Source of the DNA: Gamsiella multidivaricata
Taxonomy: Eukaryota > Mortierellomycota > Mortierellomycetes > Mortierellales > Mortierellaceae
Assembly: GCF_025024155.1 (NCBI RefSeq)
Contig: NW_026251718.1
Coordinates: 305,001-369,000, forward strand
Length of the DNA stretch: 64,000 nt
Reading direction: 5' to 3'
Shown here: one piece after another, positions 35,942-47,700 of the stretch
Position numbering within the stretch: position 1 is the first letter of the stretch
How the letters are laid out: every line of letters starts with the position of its first letter
Notes under the pieces: generated by a model
Database searches by the model: none
Told to the model about the DNA's origin: nothing
Seen by the model: the letters and a program-made list of their open reading frames with translations, nothing else
Program-made: the position numbers and the translations under genes

Positions 35942-38935
35942 ATGCCACCATACGCATTCGCAGCTTCGCCCGCTATCAGTATCCCTCTTAATCAAGATGG
36001 GCCAATTAATGCCATCATCCTGCAGCCACGCGAGGTACAACCGAATTAGAGCGAGGATCAAAAGTGTCTCTATACTTTACTCGAACACTCGCGCCAGAAG
36101 TCAGTGGCTGAAACAATTCTTTATCTCTTGCTCCATGGTCTGGCAATACTGTCATAGCATGCCATAGAAGTAAATCTCGAAAAGACCCAGCCGGCGACTT
36201 TGGAAAGGGTCAGCACTGGACTGTTCCCAGCTGACACGTCGCTGGAAAGGTATCGATCAAGCTTCCCCTATCGGCAGAAACGTAATGTTAGTTGCGAACG
36301 ATCGTCGATACTAAATTAGTTTCTCATTCTTGTACATCTCCAATAATAGCGGTAATTCCAAGTCGGCTCCTCTCTACCGTCTGGACGTTAAGACTCACGT
36401 CTTTAAGAAGGAGCTCCAGGAGTATGTACCCACGCGTAGCGAGGAGCGCCTCCGTATCGAGACTATCATATATGTGGAGCTGTCAATTGTCAATCGCGCT
36501 GACAGCATGCTGGTTAAGAACTACGACTATATCCGATTTCCAAAGGACCTGTTCTGCACCTTGCCAGATAAAGTCATGTCACCAAACGACATGGCCTCGA
36601 AACGTATCCTGAACGTGGGTGTCTCGGTGCTGTGTCCCTCAAATATTTGGCAGGTGGAGAAGGAGGCGTGTGTACGTTGTGCACGCCGCATGTCTACCAA
36701 GCTCGAAGAGAATGAGAGTCGCGTGAGTTTTTATTCATATGAATAATGGGAGATACGATGCTTTGCTGCTTCTTTTTGAGTTCTGCTGCTGACCAAGCAT
36801 CGCTTCTTCGTGTACCTGAAAAGATCATACATTTGCTTCCCGAATTATATCGCACAGAGGATGGAGATGCTCTGATCAACTTCCGGAACGGCGTCGCCAA
36901 CATCCAACTCAAGATTAATTGCTACTGCAGCCATAAGAAGGAGAAGGAGGGATTTGTGGTCCGCTTCGAGTCCCAGTCAGACTCTTCGATCGCCTCCCAT
37001 GTTTCCACACCGCTCATGTTCTATCACCAAAACAAGAGCCGCATCGCCATGCGTGCAATAACTGCAGCTGCCAAGGCACAAGCAAAGGCTGAAAAGAAGC
37101 AAAAGCAGGCTGTCGCCAAGACTCGGAGTATCGTTAAATCCGTGTCCAGCAACACAAAACGAGAGCCTAGAAGTCGCAGATCAACGAGTACCCATCACGA
37201 TCCAGTGGAGTCTCCTGCCCACCAGATACCCTCCCCTCCGGCGTCCTTGCTGAACTCCCCTATCGATTGTGCTGTCACCTCAGACGCACGCAGTATTATG
37301 TATGGCCAAGATCAACATTTCATGATGCCTTCGCCTTCCCAGCTTGACCCAATGACATCCTTGTTCCCAGAGCTCGGTTCCGGGACCTCTGCAACTGAAC
37401 CTCAAGTGCGCCAGCAGCAACAAGCAGGTCCTGCAGTCGGCATCAGCCATATGACTCCCAACACTGGTCCGACTCGCGGTGGGACCTTGGTCACCATTCA
37501 TGGCTCTGGTTTCACCGTGGACGAGATTATGTATGTTTGTTTTGGCGAGAGCTTTGTCCCTGTGATCCCACAGCACTCCCAGATGGTTGAGTGCTTCACC
37601 CCAGCATGGAGCAAGGCTGAGACTGTTGCAGTCTTTGCTTTACACTCAGCCGTTCCCGTGAGTCTGCCCGCCCAGACCATGTTCACTTACGTTGATGATA
37701 ATGAAAAGGAACTCGTTAAGCTCGCTCTCCAGCGGATAATGAGCATCTCAGCGCGTATGGACGGTCCTTTGGAATCAATTATGAGCCGCGCCAACGAGTT
37801 GATTATGTGGAACGACATCTTGGGCAACACCAGCAGTCTGGATGGAGCCTCAACATCGAACTCAGTGACTCTTGCTCCGACCGCATCCTTCTCCAGTCTT
37901 GAACAGACGATCTTCGAGTCCTTTAAGTTGCTGGATACCCATGGAATCAGGAGCAGCGAGGGCTTGTCGATTGCAAATAGCACTGGACATACGATGCTCC
38001 ATCTCTCTGTCGCATTGCAACTCCAGAATCTTGCGAAGGAGCTGATTACGAGAGGTATTGATATTGACGCCAAGGACAAAAACGGGCACACCGCATTGGA
38101 CTTTGCTCGTATCCTCAAATATCGTGTCATGCTCGATGTCCTGACTTCGCAGAGCATCGATGCCAGGGAGCGGAAGCTGCACTATGACCGGTACAGGAGT
38201 ACATTTGCAACCCTAGGCGTGGATAGCAACATGTCCAACAGTTTGGAACCATTGAGGGATCAAGGCATCGATCTATCTCGCAATTTACAGCAAACGGCGG
38301 TGCCGACACAGCGATTCAAGCATGCGGATGGTGATGGGAGCTCCTCGTTCTTGCGGACAAAGTCCACCCTCACCAACTCACGCACTGGTGGGCACGATGG
38401 CAGCGAGGTGGACCTTGCATGGATGCGTTTCAGTCCTGGAGGCCAAAACGGCACGTCATCTGCTGAGAGTAGCGCGAAGGGCCAGCGCCCAGACAACTCC
38501 ATGCTTGAGGCGACCGAGTGCCGTACTGAAGGACAGGCTGATACCCCCAACTGGGATTGGATGAGCGCAGGACGCGCTGCTAGGGCATCACAGGTCAGTC
38601 CCCCCATCACAGGTCAGAACCATGACCGGCTCGTCCGGAAGCTCGACCGGAACATTTACAATGTAAATGTCCGTCTGGCCGCTGGCGGAGAGGGCGGTCA
38701 GACTGCTGTTGCGCGTCGACGCAGCAGCAGTGATGGTGGATTGGGTGATGCCACCGAGCAGGCTGTAGTTCAGAGCAGCCGAAGCGTCGTCGAATCTGAA
38801 CCGGCGTTGTTCTTGGGAGGCCAGCCTGTTGTGCGCCGCACTACAAGACTAACACCGTCGAACCACCGTCAAGAGAGAGATCCAGCCGGTCCCTCAACCC
38901 CCTCCAAGACTGACGACGACATCACTCATCCTTAA
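35942..38935 (+). CDS. MGA2: MGA2/SPT23-like transcription factor with IPT/TIG domain and ankyrin repeats
   Basis: In yeast, Mga2 and Spt23 are ER-anchored precursors that, once released by ubiquitin-dependent processing, activate the fatty-acid desaturase gene. Four exons, 35942-36034, 36158-36249, 36350-36722 and 36824-38935, join to 890 codons. The family N-terminal region (residues about 60-290) includes APLYRLDVKTHVFKKELQEY, SMLVKNYDYIRFPKDLF and DGDALINFRNGVANIQLKIN. An IPT/TIG domain lies near 390-475 (ISHMTPNTGPTRGGTLVTIH, then GSGF). Two ankyrin repeats lie near 570-640 (GHTMLHLSVALQLQNLAKEL; DAKDKNGHTALDFARILKYR). The C-terminus is disordered and lacks any hydrophobic helix, unlike yeast Mga2/Spt23. 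The acceptor of exon 4 is inferred from phase; an alternative could add about 15 residues. Confidence 0.82.
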
Positions 38936-39332
38936 GTAATGCACCTGTTGAGGCGGTATATTTCCTGGTCAGGACATGGTACGGCCTCAGTAGGGATGTA
39001 TGGATATTCGAGCTCTGATGATGGTCGTTTAGATAATCATTTGTATGCGAAAGTGTCTTCTTGGATAAGTCAGCGCTGGTCGCGTCCTTTTCTTTCTTTC
39101 TTTTACGAACACCCCAACCAAGCAATTCTGTGGCAACCATATTAACTTTAATATTTCTGTACTTTTACTCGTAATAAAAATAACATGAAAAGATAAATTG
39201 GCCAAATGCCGCGCACTGATATTCAGTGGCTTTGTGTTTATACAGGCGGCGCGTATTTGGTGGCAAATATAAAGAACACGTTCCCCTCTTTGAAATTCAC
39301 TTCAGTCCTTCTCTTTGTCACAACCAACCACC
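38936..39332. other. Intergenic between MGA2-like gene and RPA2
   Basis: About 400 bp, both neighbours reading rightwards. An aataaaaat element at 39172-39180 could be the polyadenylation signal of the upstream gene. The last 100 bp form the RPA2 promoter and leader, rich in ACAACCAACC just before the start codon. Confidence 0.45.
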
Positions 39333-40582
39333 ATGTCCAGTAAGGGCCATCTCTATTTCAACTTGTCAGATGCTAATGGACGCTGGAGGTTATCCAGCTG
39401 ATATTGATTTCCCACATCTGCTCCTCTTCGCACACACAGCTAATAGACCTTACAGTAATGCCGGCCTTGGCCAGGGAATTGTCCAGGACAGCTTCAGCAG
39501 CGATGCAGGCGCAACGAAGGTACCACAGAAGAGCTGGACTCACCACAAACACCATGCCTCGGAACGCATTCAACGCAGGCTAATATCCTTCGCTACCTGT
39601 CGTTTTACTGCGCTGTTGTAGAAAATCATCAATCATGCGCTGCGTCCGGTAACCATCAAGCAGCTTATCACTGCCACGCAAACCCAGGCCGATGGAGACT
39701 TTAAAATTGACGGGCATGACCTTGGACAGGTATAGACAGTTTGTGTGTTTTCCCAATGCTCGTTACAGCTGTGGAGCGGCTTATCTGTGGATTTTCACCA
39801 TTTTTGCCTTCTTTCTTTTATTCAGATTACCTTCATTGCGGTCGTCAGATCTATCAACCGCCAGTCGACTCAGGACACATACAGCGTCGAGGATGGAACA
39901 GGAGCGATCGACGTAAAGAGATTTCGCGCTGAGGATGAAGATCCTGCAGAGCTGAACTCCGTTGTGTATGTGAGAAGACAGTTGGATCAATCCGTCAATT
40001 TATCAGGACTTGCAACTCTCGTGATCTAACTTGATTGACATGGTTTTCCTTAGAGAGGGCACATATGTCCGTATTTTCGGCTTATTGAGGCAGTTCAACC
40101 AGCGCTTCTCGATCAACTCCCATACCATCCGTCCAATCCAGGATATGAACGAAATAACGTATCACAACCTGGAGGTGATTTACGCCCACATCTCTTCCAC
40201 GCGCCACAAGGTACCGTTTCCAGCAGCTGTATGAATTATCATTTTGATGCAACACCTTTAACGAAGTGGGCGAATCAATTATGCAGGCTGACACTATTCT
40301 ACTATACATCGACTTTACCATGTCCATTAGGTTGGTCACTCGGGCATAGACACAAGCATGATGTCGTCCTCCTCTCACAACTATGGCAGTCATGGCATAG
40401 CTGGCGCAGGAGGCATGGGTGCTGGATCATCGGGCGGGGATGTGGCCCAGCAAATCACGGAGATGATTACCACCCAAACCCACAGCACTGGCGATAACAA
40501 GGGTGTCCATCGTCGGGAGATCATCGCTCGATTTGCGCCTATTGCTGGAGGTGCCGAGGCAGTCAAGTAGGTGCTTGGTTAC

Positions 40583-40614
<32 letters not shown>

Positions 40615-40768
40615 GTAGATATGCGTGTATACGGTAGGCAGGACATAGTATTATTATTCCACTAATCACTTTTTCATCAAAACTTGTAGCGGCTTGATAG
40701 CCAATATGATCTTAGACGGTTTTCTGTTTACAGGGGAGGATGAAGACCATCTCATGGCTATCGACTAA
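39333..40768 (+). CDS. RPA2: Replication protein A 32-kDa subunit (RPA2)
   Basis: RPA2 is the middle subunit of the single-strand DNA-binding heterotrimer used in replication, repair and checkpoint signalling. Seven exons, 39333-39339, 39440-39519, 39622-39729, 39826-39965, 40054-40210, 40331-40566 and 40690-40768, join to 269 codons, which matches the usual 270 residues. The Ser-rich N-terminus (phosphorylation region) precedes NHALRPVTIKQLITATQTQ. The OB-fold follows: ITFIAVVRSINRQSTQDTYS, VEDGTGAIDVKRF and EGTYVRIFGLLRQFNQR. A Gly/Ser linker leads to the C-terminal winged helix (ANMILDGFLFTGEDEDHLMA ending ID). Exon 1 has only 7 nt. Intron 6 contains a 29-base T run. The last few codons mark the left edge of the large duplication to the right. 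Confidence 0.93.
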
Positions 40769-41725
40769 GCTGCGAGCGAGTAAAGAGTCCAGCTCCTATT
40801 GAGCGAAGAAACTCAAGAGTGCTGAGAACGCTCGCGAGGGGATACATGTACATGCGCATATACATTCCTTGTGGCATTATTTTAATAAAGAAAAATTGAC
40901 GAAATGGTAAGATTTACCTTTGAACATTATCAATGCACCAGGGTCAATTAGCAATACATCGCCATAGGTTCAATTAGCTAGTTCGTCTCCTATATTGCGG
41001 TCTCACGATGCATATCCACATTTATCGATCATCCAAGCACTCAGTTTAGCTACATCATGCTCGAACGGAAACTTGGACGGCACTTGCGTCTTTGCTATGC
41101 TTTCGATATCCATGGCGTGAGGCTAAGTTTCTCTCAGAGTGAAGTTCTGCGCCAGTTGGCCAGCATCCAGATGCAATGAGGTAATCTCAACTCTCGAGAA
41201 CGAAACAATGTTCAAGAAGGAAGGTACCAGGTCTAGTGAAACGTAAGTTCATTTTGCTTGCTTTCACAACAAATGCAATCTGGAAAGAAGTCGATCTCTG
41301 GTTCACACATCCTGAGAGACGGATCGAGTGCTCCAAGCCTGATCCTTTTTTGGGGGAGAGAGAGAGAGAAAGAGAGAGAGAGAATTCAGGGATAGCAAAC
41401 ATTCAAATCCAATCAGGATGGAGCGTTGTATTCAAGTGCAGGTGCGTATGGATTCGTGATGTGAAGGGGCTGGTCATCTTTGATGAACACGCAATAGGTG
41501 GTCATGTTTCATCCACAAAAGCTCAGCCCAAACTTTAAATGTCCTTAACCTTAAACTGGTTCTTGTAATCTCGATCGTTTCAGAAAATAGTCAAGCTGGC
41601 GTTTATTTAGCAAAGCATCGCTTATTGCGATATCAACATGTATGAAGTAGTGAATGGCATCTGCACGTGTATTAGTTATTCATTTCAGAGGGATTGTGAT
41701 CAGATGGAGGCAAAGAGCGAGCGTT
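40769..41725. other. Convergent intergenic region between RPA2 and channel gene A
   Basis: It lies within the duplicated segment. An aataaag at 40884-40890 is the likely RPA2 polyadenylation signal. No coding exon is convincing. Open frames here are preserved in the partner copy simply because the duplication is recent. Confidence 0.5.
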
Positions 41726-44700
41726 TTACTCTACAACCTCATGGGGCAGGCTTGTCAACTGGCCATCACTCTGTGCCCTCCTGGGAGGATCCTGCTGCTG
41801 AGGATAGTGCTGAGTCTGGTCACGCTGCGAGTGATATCTTGGTACATGAGATGGTGAGGACTGGTAAGGAGTGCTCTTGTCGTTCTTGTCCTCATTCTCG
41901 CTATCATCGCTATCGCTATTGTTATCTTGGTGCTTCTGATGCTCAATATAGACTGGATGGCTGGCGTTGTTGTCCTCAAGTCTTTGCTGCGCTTTGCGCG
42001 AATCATCCGCTGTGTAGATGGCATCCAGGTTCTGTTGCTGTCGTTGGCTTGGAGCTGATGAACTACTGATCTTGTTCTGAATGACCTTTTCGCGACCAGG
42101 AGAACTGGTATCTCTGTTGGATTCCGAGATAGATGGATCTTGCGTGACAGGCGAAGAAGCTGCAGGCCGCTCATTGCCTTCGGTAAGTACATTCTTCTGG
42201 TTCGCAAGTACTGCCATCAGCTTCCTCATCTCGCTCAGTTCATCTCTAGCTTGTTTCATGAACTCTCTCATCTCTGCGATCTCCTGGGTCGCTATATCCT
42301 GTTGTCGTTCCATTTTCTGCACATCGTGGATTATTCCTCTCTGGGCCATTTGAATGGTATTCTGTTCGGCGGAAACCGCTTCCACTACAAACCTGTTTTC
42401 CAATGAAAGGTTCGACTTGTTCGCAATGCAGTACTGAGATCCGTACACTTCAGCGTCCTTTTCGCTTGCTCCGTAGTAGATGTAATCCGGAAAAAGGTTG
42501 TGGTTGTGGTGAGAAGATTTGAGCATGGAAAATATTTCGACATCTATCGCAGGTCAAGACACGTCGAAGAATTAGGTGCCAATGAATCTTTAGACAGTAG
42601 CAATAGGGGCAGTAGCAGTAGTTTCGCATCAAAGCAGGAGCTAAACCGAAACTGGACACTAACCGGCAACAACTTCCGACCATTGCTTCATCCAAGCGGT
42701 TTTACCCTGTTCACTGCTCTCGTTGAAGGCATCGTTCATGAGAGCTAAGGAGCAAAGGCAGTATATTAGTTCGAAGCCAATGACCCGTATCAATGCCACA
42801 GTTTTTATCATTGGTAGAAAATAGAGCCTTACCAATGAGGATGTTGAGAAGCAGGATGGTCGTGAAAAAGAAAAAGATCATCATCATAATAAGGAAGCTT
42901 TTAGAACCCTTATCGAAAGATGTATCAAGGGGGTCGAATCTGCCAGCCTATGGATATTCAGATATATGCAGTAGTCATCATTAGCAACATCATGCTGCGG
43001 CCGATGTCAAGTCTCAGTCTTAAATGGGCATGATATCGATTGTTCGGAGTTCACCGTACCAGGAAGAAGTATGTCGCTGACAAAGCGTCAAAAAACTTTT
43101 TCGGGTATCCGTCTGGATAATCTCTGTCCTCACAGCCGTCCTCACAAGCATCGTACTTCCGAGTATGCAGCAGGTGTAATAAGGCATGTGTGAAAGCTAC
43201 CAGGAAGACGCAACAGATCAAGATGAACCAGACGATTTTGCGCATAATGTTGTGAATGATGTTGACGACGATTCCCAACTGCTTGATAACACGCATCTCG
43301 ATTAGCTAATTAAGAGACAGACCAACATTCGTAATAGTTAATTTCGTTTGTATAAAAAAAAAAAAAAAAAAAAAAAAAGAAACAACCAGCGGAGCGCTCT
43401 TTCTCGTCAGCTTACCATGTTCAAGTAGAGGGCCAAGATCGCAAAGCTCATCACCCAGATTTGACTGGGACCAGGATCCGTAGCCTCTGAGCTTGGGTGT
43501 GCTTTCAGGATCGAGGAACACCCAATAATAGGGAGAATATGGGCCACAAAACGCATGCAGAGGTATGAGGCGCTATTTTTTTTTCATTCACATGTGTACT
43601 GTTAGTGGATGAATCATACACGAAGTTATTCCTTGGGCAAGATTGATGGGAGGTGTACCTAGTGTGTTGGAGCCAATCTCTTAACTCGCGCCAATCCTTT
43701 AACAGGCGCCAATCCTTCAACAAGCGTCTAGTGTCTCGAAGAATCAGGCAGCTTCCCACGGCTATGGTGAATTTGATGAAAGCGTGCCACGATAAAAGGT
43801 ACCGCTCGGTGATCTCTTCTGGCGTGGGGGAGCCTTTCTCTGGCAGAGTAGCTTTGCTGACCTGCTGTGCGGTGATGGCTGTGATGAAGGCAAAGAACAT
43901 GACATCTACCAGGAAACCGATGAACCAGTACATGAAACCAAATTTGCTCCTAAGAAGACAGCGACAGGAGAACCGAGAGTGATCAATAGAGGTCTCACAA
44001 ACCACAGCTCTTCTTTTACATAGAATACTCACCATTTGAAGCTTAGAGTGGCCTCCATAGCCGGACTGTCGAAAAACTCCTTTCCTGCGATCATCGTAAA
44101 TGCTGACATTGATTCCGTTCCGTCGCTCTCGTACCATGAGAGGTAACGTTCGTACGAAGATAGTTTGGGGAATGGACATACGTAGATCTGGTGTGAGTAT
44201 TTTGGACTCGTCTGCTCCTCATCCTCGACGATGTTCCGTTTGGGAAGCCGTTTGGGAAGCCGTTTGAGAAGGAAATCCACAAGGCGTGTCTCTCGAATTG
44301 AGGTCTCGATACTCTTGATGTTCAAAAAAGTCCTCGTTCGGACCGGAAGCTGCGACCGCAAGCAAAAGACTGGTCTCTCGTAATCGTTGATGTTGTTTGA
44401 TTTCTCGAAGTACGTCCCTTTGAAGAATCCATTGGTGCAAAGCTCGATTAAGACATTCAACCAATCTGGATAGCGCAGATTGGCAACGATGGCGTGCGAG
44501 GCAACGTATTCATGGTTGCGGGCGGGGATGTATGAGGCTTTCCTGAACAAGTCCACCAGGACAGCGGGGTACCGCTCTGAGAGCTCCTTCAGACATTGGA
44601 CCGCTGGCATCAAGTATGCAGGGTGATACTGTTTGGCGTTCTTGATGCAGTACTCAATAAAAGCGTCGAGCAACTGTGTGTTCTTGGTTTCGATTACGCG

Positions 44701-47700
44701 CTTGATCGGGTTCAGTGCCTTGTTAGACCTGGGGATCCATTCACAGTTAGCAGAAGACAAGAGAGCCTCAACGAAGACATTGTTCTCGCTGAACAGATAG
44801 TCATGGTTCAGAAGAAGCGTGAGCAGTGTCACCACCTCAGGGCCGGTAGCTTTGTTTCCACTTGATTTCCTGCCGTCAATAGACTTAATGTCAATGACGG
44901 TCTCTGATTCCCTGTGTCTTGTCGTATTGGCCTGCTGAAGCCCTCCTTTCTGTAGTGTGTAGTCCTTGTCAGTTAAAACATGATTGATGTATTCGAGGGC
45001 GAATCGGACAATGGCTTCGGCATGGTCCTCAAACGTAAACGTCAGCAGTGGAGAACCTCTTATCAGGGCCTTTTTGCCCTCACGGATGGAAAAGGCGTAG
45101 GCGGCTGCTAACAGATGAATGCTCCGAAAACAATAATGGAAGGTGTGGTGGGTCTCGTTCCCCAGCGCATCAGGGATAGGCACTGTTTCCTTCTTAGTCT
45201 TGTCGTCCAACTTGGTCTTGTCGTCCAACTTGGTCTTGTCGTCCAACTTGGTCTTGTCGTCCAACTTGGTCTTGTCGTCCAACTTGGTCTTGTCGTCCAA
45301 CTTGGTCTTGTCGTCCAACTTGGTCTTGTCGTCCAACTTGGTCTTATCGTCCAACTTGGTCTTGTCGTCCAACTTGGGCTTATCGTCCAACTTAGTCTTG
45401 TCGTCCAACTTGGGCTTATCGTCCAACTTAGTCTTGTCGTCCAACTTGGTCTTGTCGTCCAACTTGGTCTTGTCGTCCAACTTGGTCTTGTCGTCCAACT
45501 TGGGCTTATCGTCCAACTTAGACTTATCGTCTAACTTGGCCTTATCGTCCAACTTGGTCTTGTCGTTCAACTTGATTCTCGCCGCAATTGCGTTGCCGGT
45601 CTCGTTATCCAGAAAAATGCGCATCTTAGATGGCTCCACGTAGTAGTCCCTAACGCTCTCGGACTTAAGTCCCGCCTCGTCTTTCGGATGACTCCAAAAG
45701 AACTGCAAGCTGCACTTGACATTCTTGGACGACGGCAGATTCCAAATTTGAAGCGACTGCATTCCAATCACAGCAAAACGAGCTCCCCCTGGAATGAAAT
45801 ATGCCGTTAGAAGGTTTTCCGGATGGACAACTTCGGCGGTGATGGGCCTAATCCAGGGCTCCGGCACGAATGAAAACATTACTTTTTTCGTTTTCATCCT
45901 TTGATTCTCCTCCAGAAGCTCGACACGTAGGACCCAGTATGCCACTCCTTCGCCCCCAAATAGCAACTCTCTGTGTATTCCAGTCTTGAGTCGGTACCAA
46001 ATGTTTCCATCAGTACGACTTTGATATTTCATGACGTTGGGATCGCGTCGCCGGACCTTTTTGTTGTTGCTCTTGTTAACCTTGGGCTTTGTAAACCAGT
46101 GAGAAATATAGCAATTGATCTTGGTGCCATCTGCCTCGCAAATGATGCCTCTCTTCCGGAAGCCTTTGACATTGAAGAACGCTAGGATGGTCGAGCCGAT
46201 AGTAGGAATAGGGACTTGATTGACAGATATCTCGCACTTCAGCCGGAGTGGATCCAAAATCATCGTACTAAGTGCAAATGTGACACTGTCGCGTAGAATG
46301 AGAAAGAGATGATTTTCATGACCGTAGAAGCCAACGTATTCGATTTTGCACCCAGGGAAAGTCCTGTCATCGATGGACACGCCTGTATCTGTAAAGTATG
46401 TTGCGAGACTTCCATCGACACTTGCTAGCGCGACAATAGTTTCGTCAGGAGAAAATGCCATTTTGCGGTGTCCCCGGAAAGTCGCTCCTTTGAACCTGGC
46501 GTTCTCGATGCTGGAAATGTGAGTGATGTTGGATCCTGTTAAAAGGTTCCAGATAGTGCAGCTGCGTCCGCCATCCTCCAACCACATGAATGTGTTGCTG
46601 CTGATGGTGTCCATCATCATCTTGCAGGTGATACGTCTAGAAAGCGTTGGCAAAAGGTCCGTCAAGGTAATGGTGTGTGCGCGGATCCACTTCTTGTCAG
46701 GTGAGATCTTGAAGACATCCAGGTACAGGCCATTGCAGGCTACAAACATGGAACTAGACGCAGATATGTGGGCCTTGTTCCTATCACCCTCCAGATTCTC
46801 TTCTGCGTCCAAATTAATTTCTTCAACAGACGGTGTTGGTGCATCCTTGATTCCTAATTCGTTTCTGGTTGTCTCTGGCAAGAATGCACCATAACCGATG
46901 AATGCAGTGGGAATCTCGTTCCCATAGTGAAATTCTTGTAGCTCGATGACTGTTGGAGACGAACGTGGTGTGTCTATGTCCACTGTGACATCTGGTTGAG
47001 GACCCAGTGGATTACTGAACAATTTGAAAGGAAATGTCGGCTTCTCCGCTTTCGAATCATCCACCCACTGACCAATCTTCGGTTCCTGATAGACCGCAAC
47101 GAGATCTCCAGTCGTTGAGAGAGAAAGTCCGATCGACAGCTGACCAATTCCACGATGATGAATAACGGCAGTGGCGATTTTTTTGGATGGTTCAGAAGTG
47201 CCCGGTGACGATAAAGATGGATTCGGCACCGTGCTCATGTCCCAAATAGCAATGTAAGCATAGTTTTGTGAAAGCGACAAGGATGCAAGGTATCGGCTGG
47301 CTTTGGAAGATGACAGTCTGGTGATTTGTGCTGCCGATGGGATACCTGTTGCATCCTGAGCTACGGGAAACGCATCTGCAGAATCGATAACGAACTTGGG
47401 TATGGCTGCCTTCGAAACTATCACGTCAGTGATTTCCGCTATTGCAAGGTAGGATGGAGATCGTTAAGACTCAGCAATAGAGAGACAAAACTATTGCAAT
47501 GCAAAGGTAAGCATATCGGCAGATAAAGAATAGATCTTTACCATGTTTGTCTCCTTGCAATATGATCGGTCTGATCTCGACGTGCTCGATCACGAGTCCA
47601 GAGTACTCATACCGATCCGGGTTCTCGTTGTTATTAAGAATCGGCTTCTCGTTGTTACAAAGAATCAGCTCCACCTTGGCGACTCCCTCATGTGGCTGAA

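Noticed and set aside
41187..41538. Small frames conserved between 41187-41538 and 57307-57658
   Set aside because: Conservation only reflects the recent duplication of the whole block. The frames include a GA repeat and have no splice or start context.
45196..45585. CRISPR-like direct repeats
   Set aside because: The units are contiguous without spacers, lie inside a eukaryotic coding exon and have no cas genes nearby.
45115..45643. Two long plus-strand frames with Leu/Val/Gln-rich or Ser/Asn/Leu-rich repeats opposite channel A
   Set aside because: They are antisense shadows of the 18-bp minisatellite. The unit is a multiple of three, so every frame without a stop in one unit stays open. 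The minus-strand frame is continuous with conserved exons.
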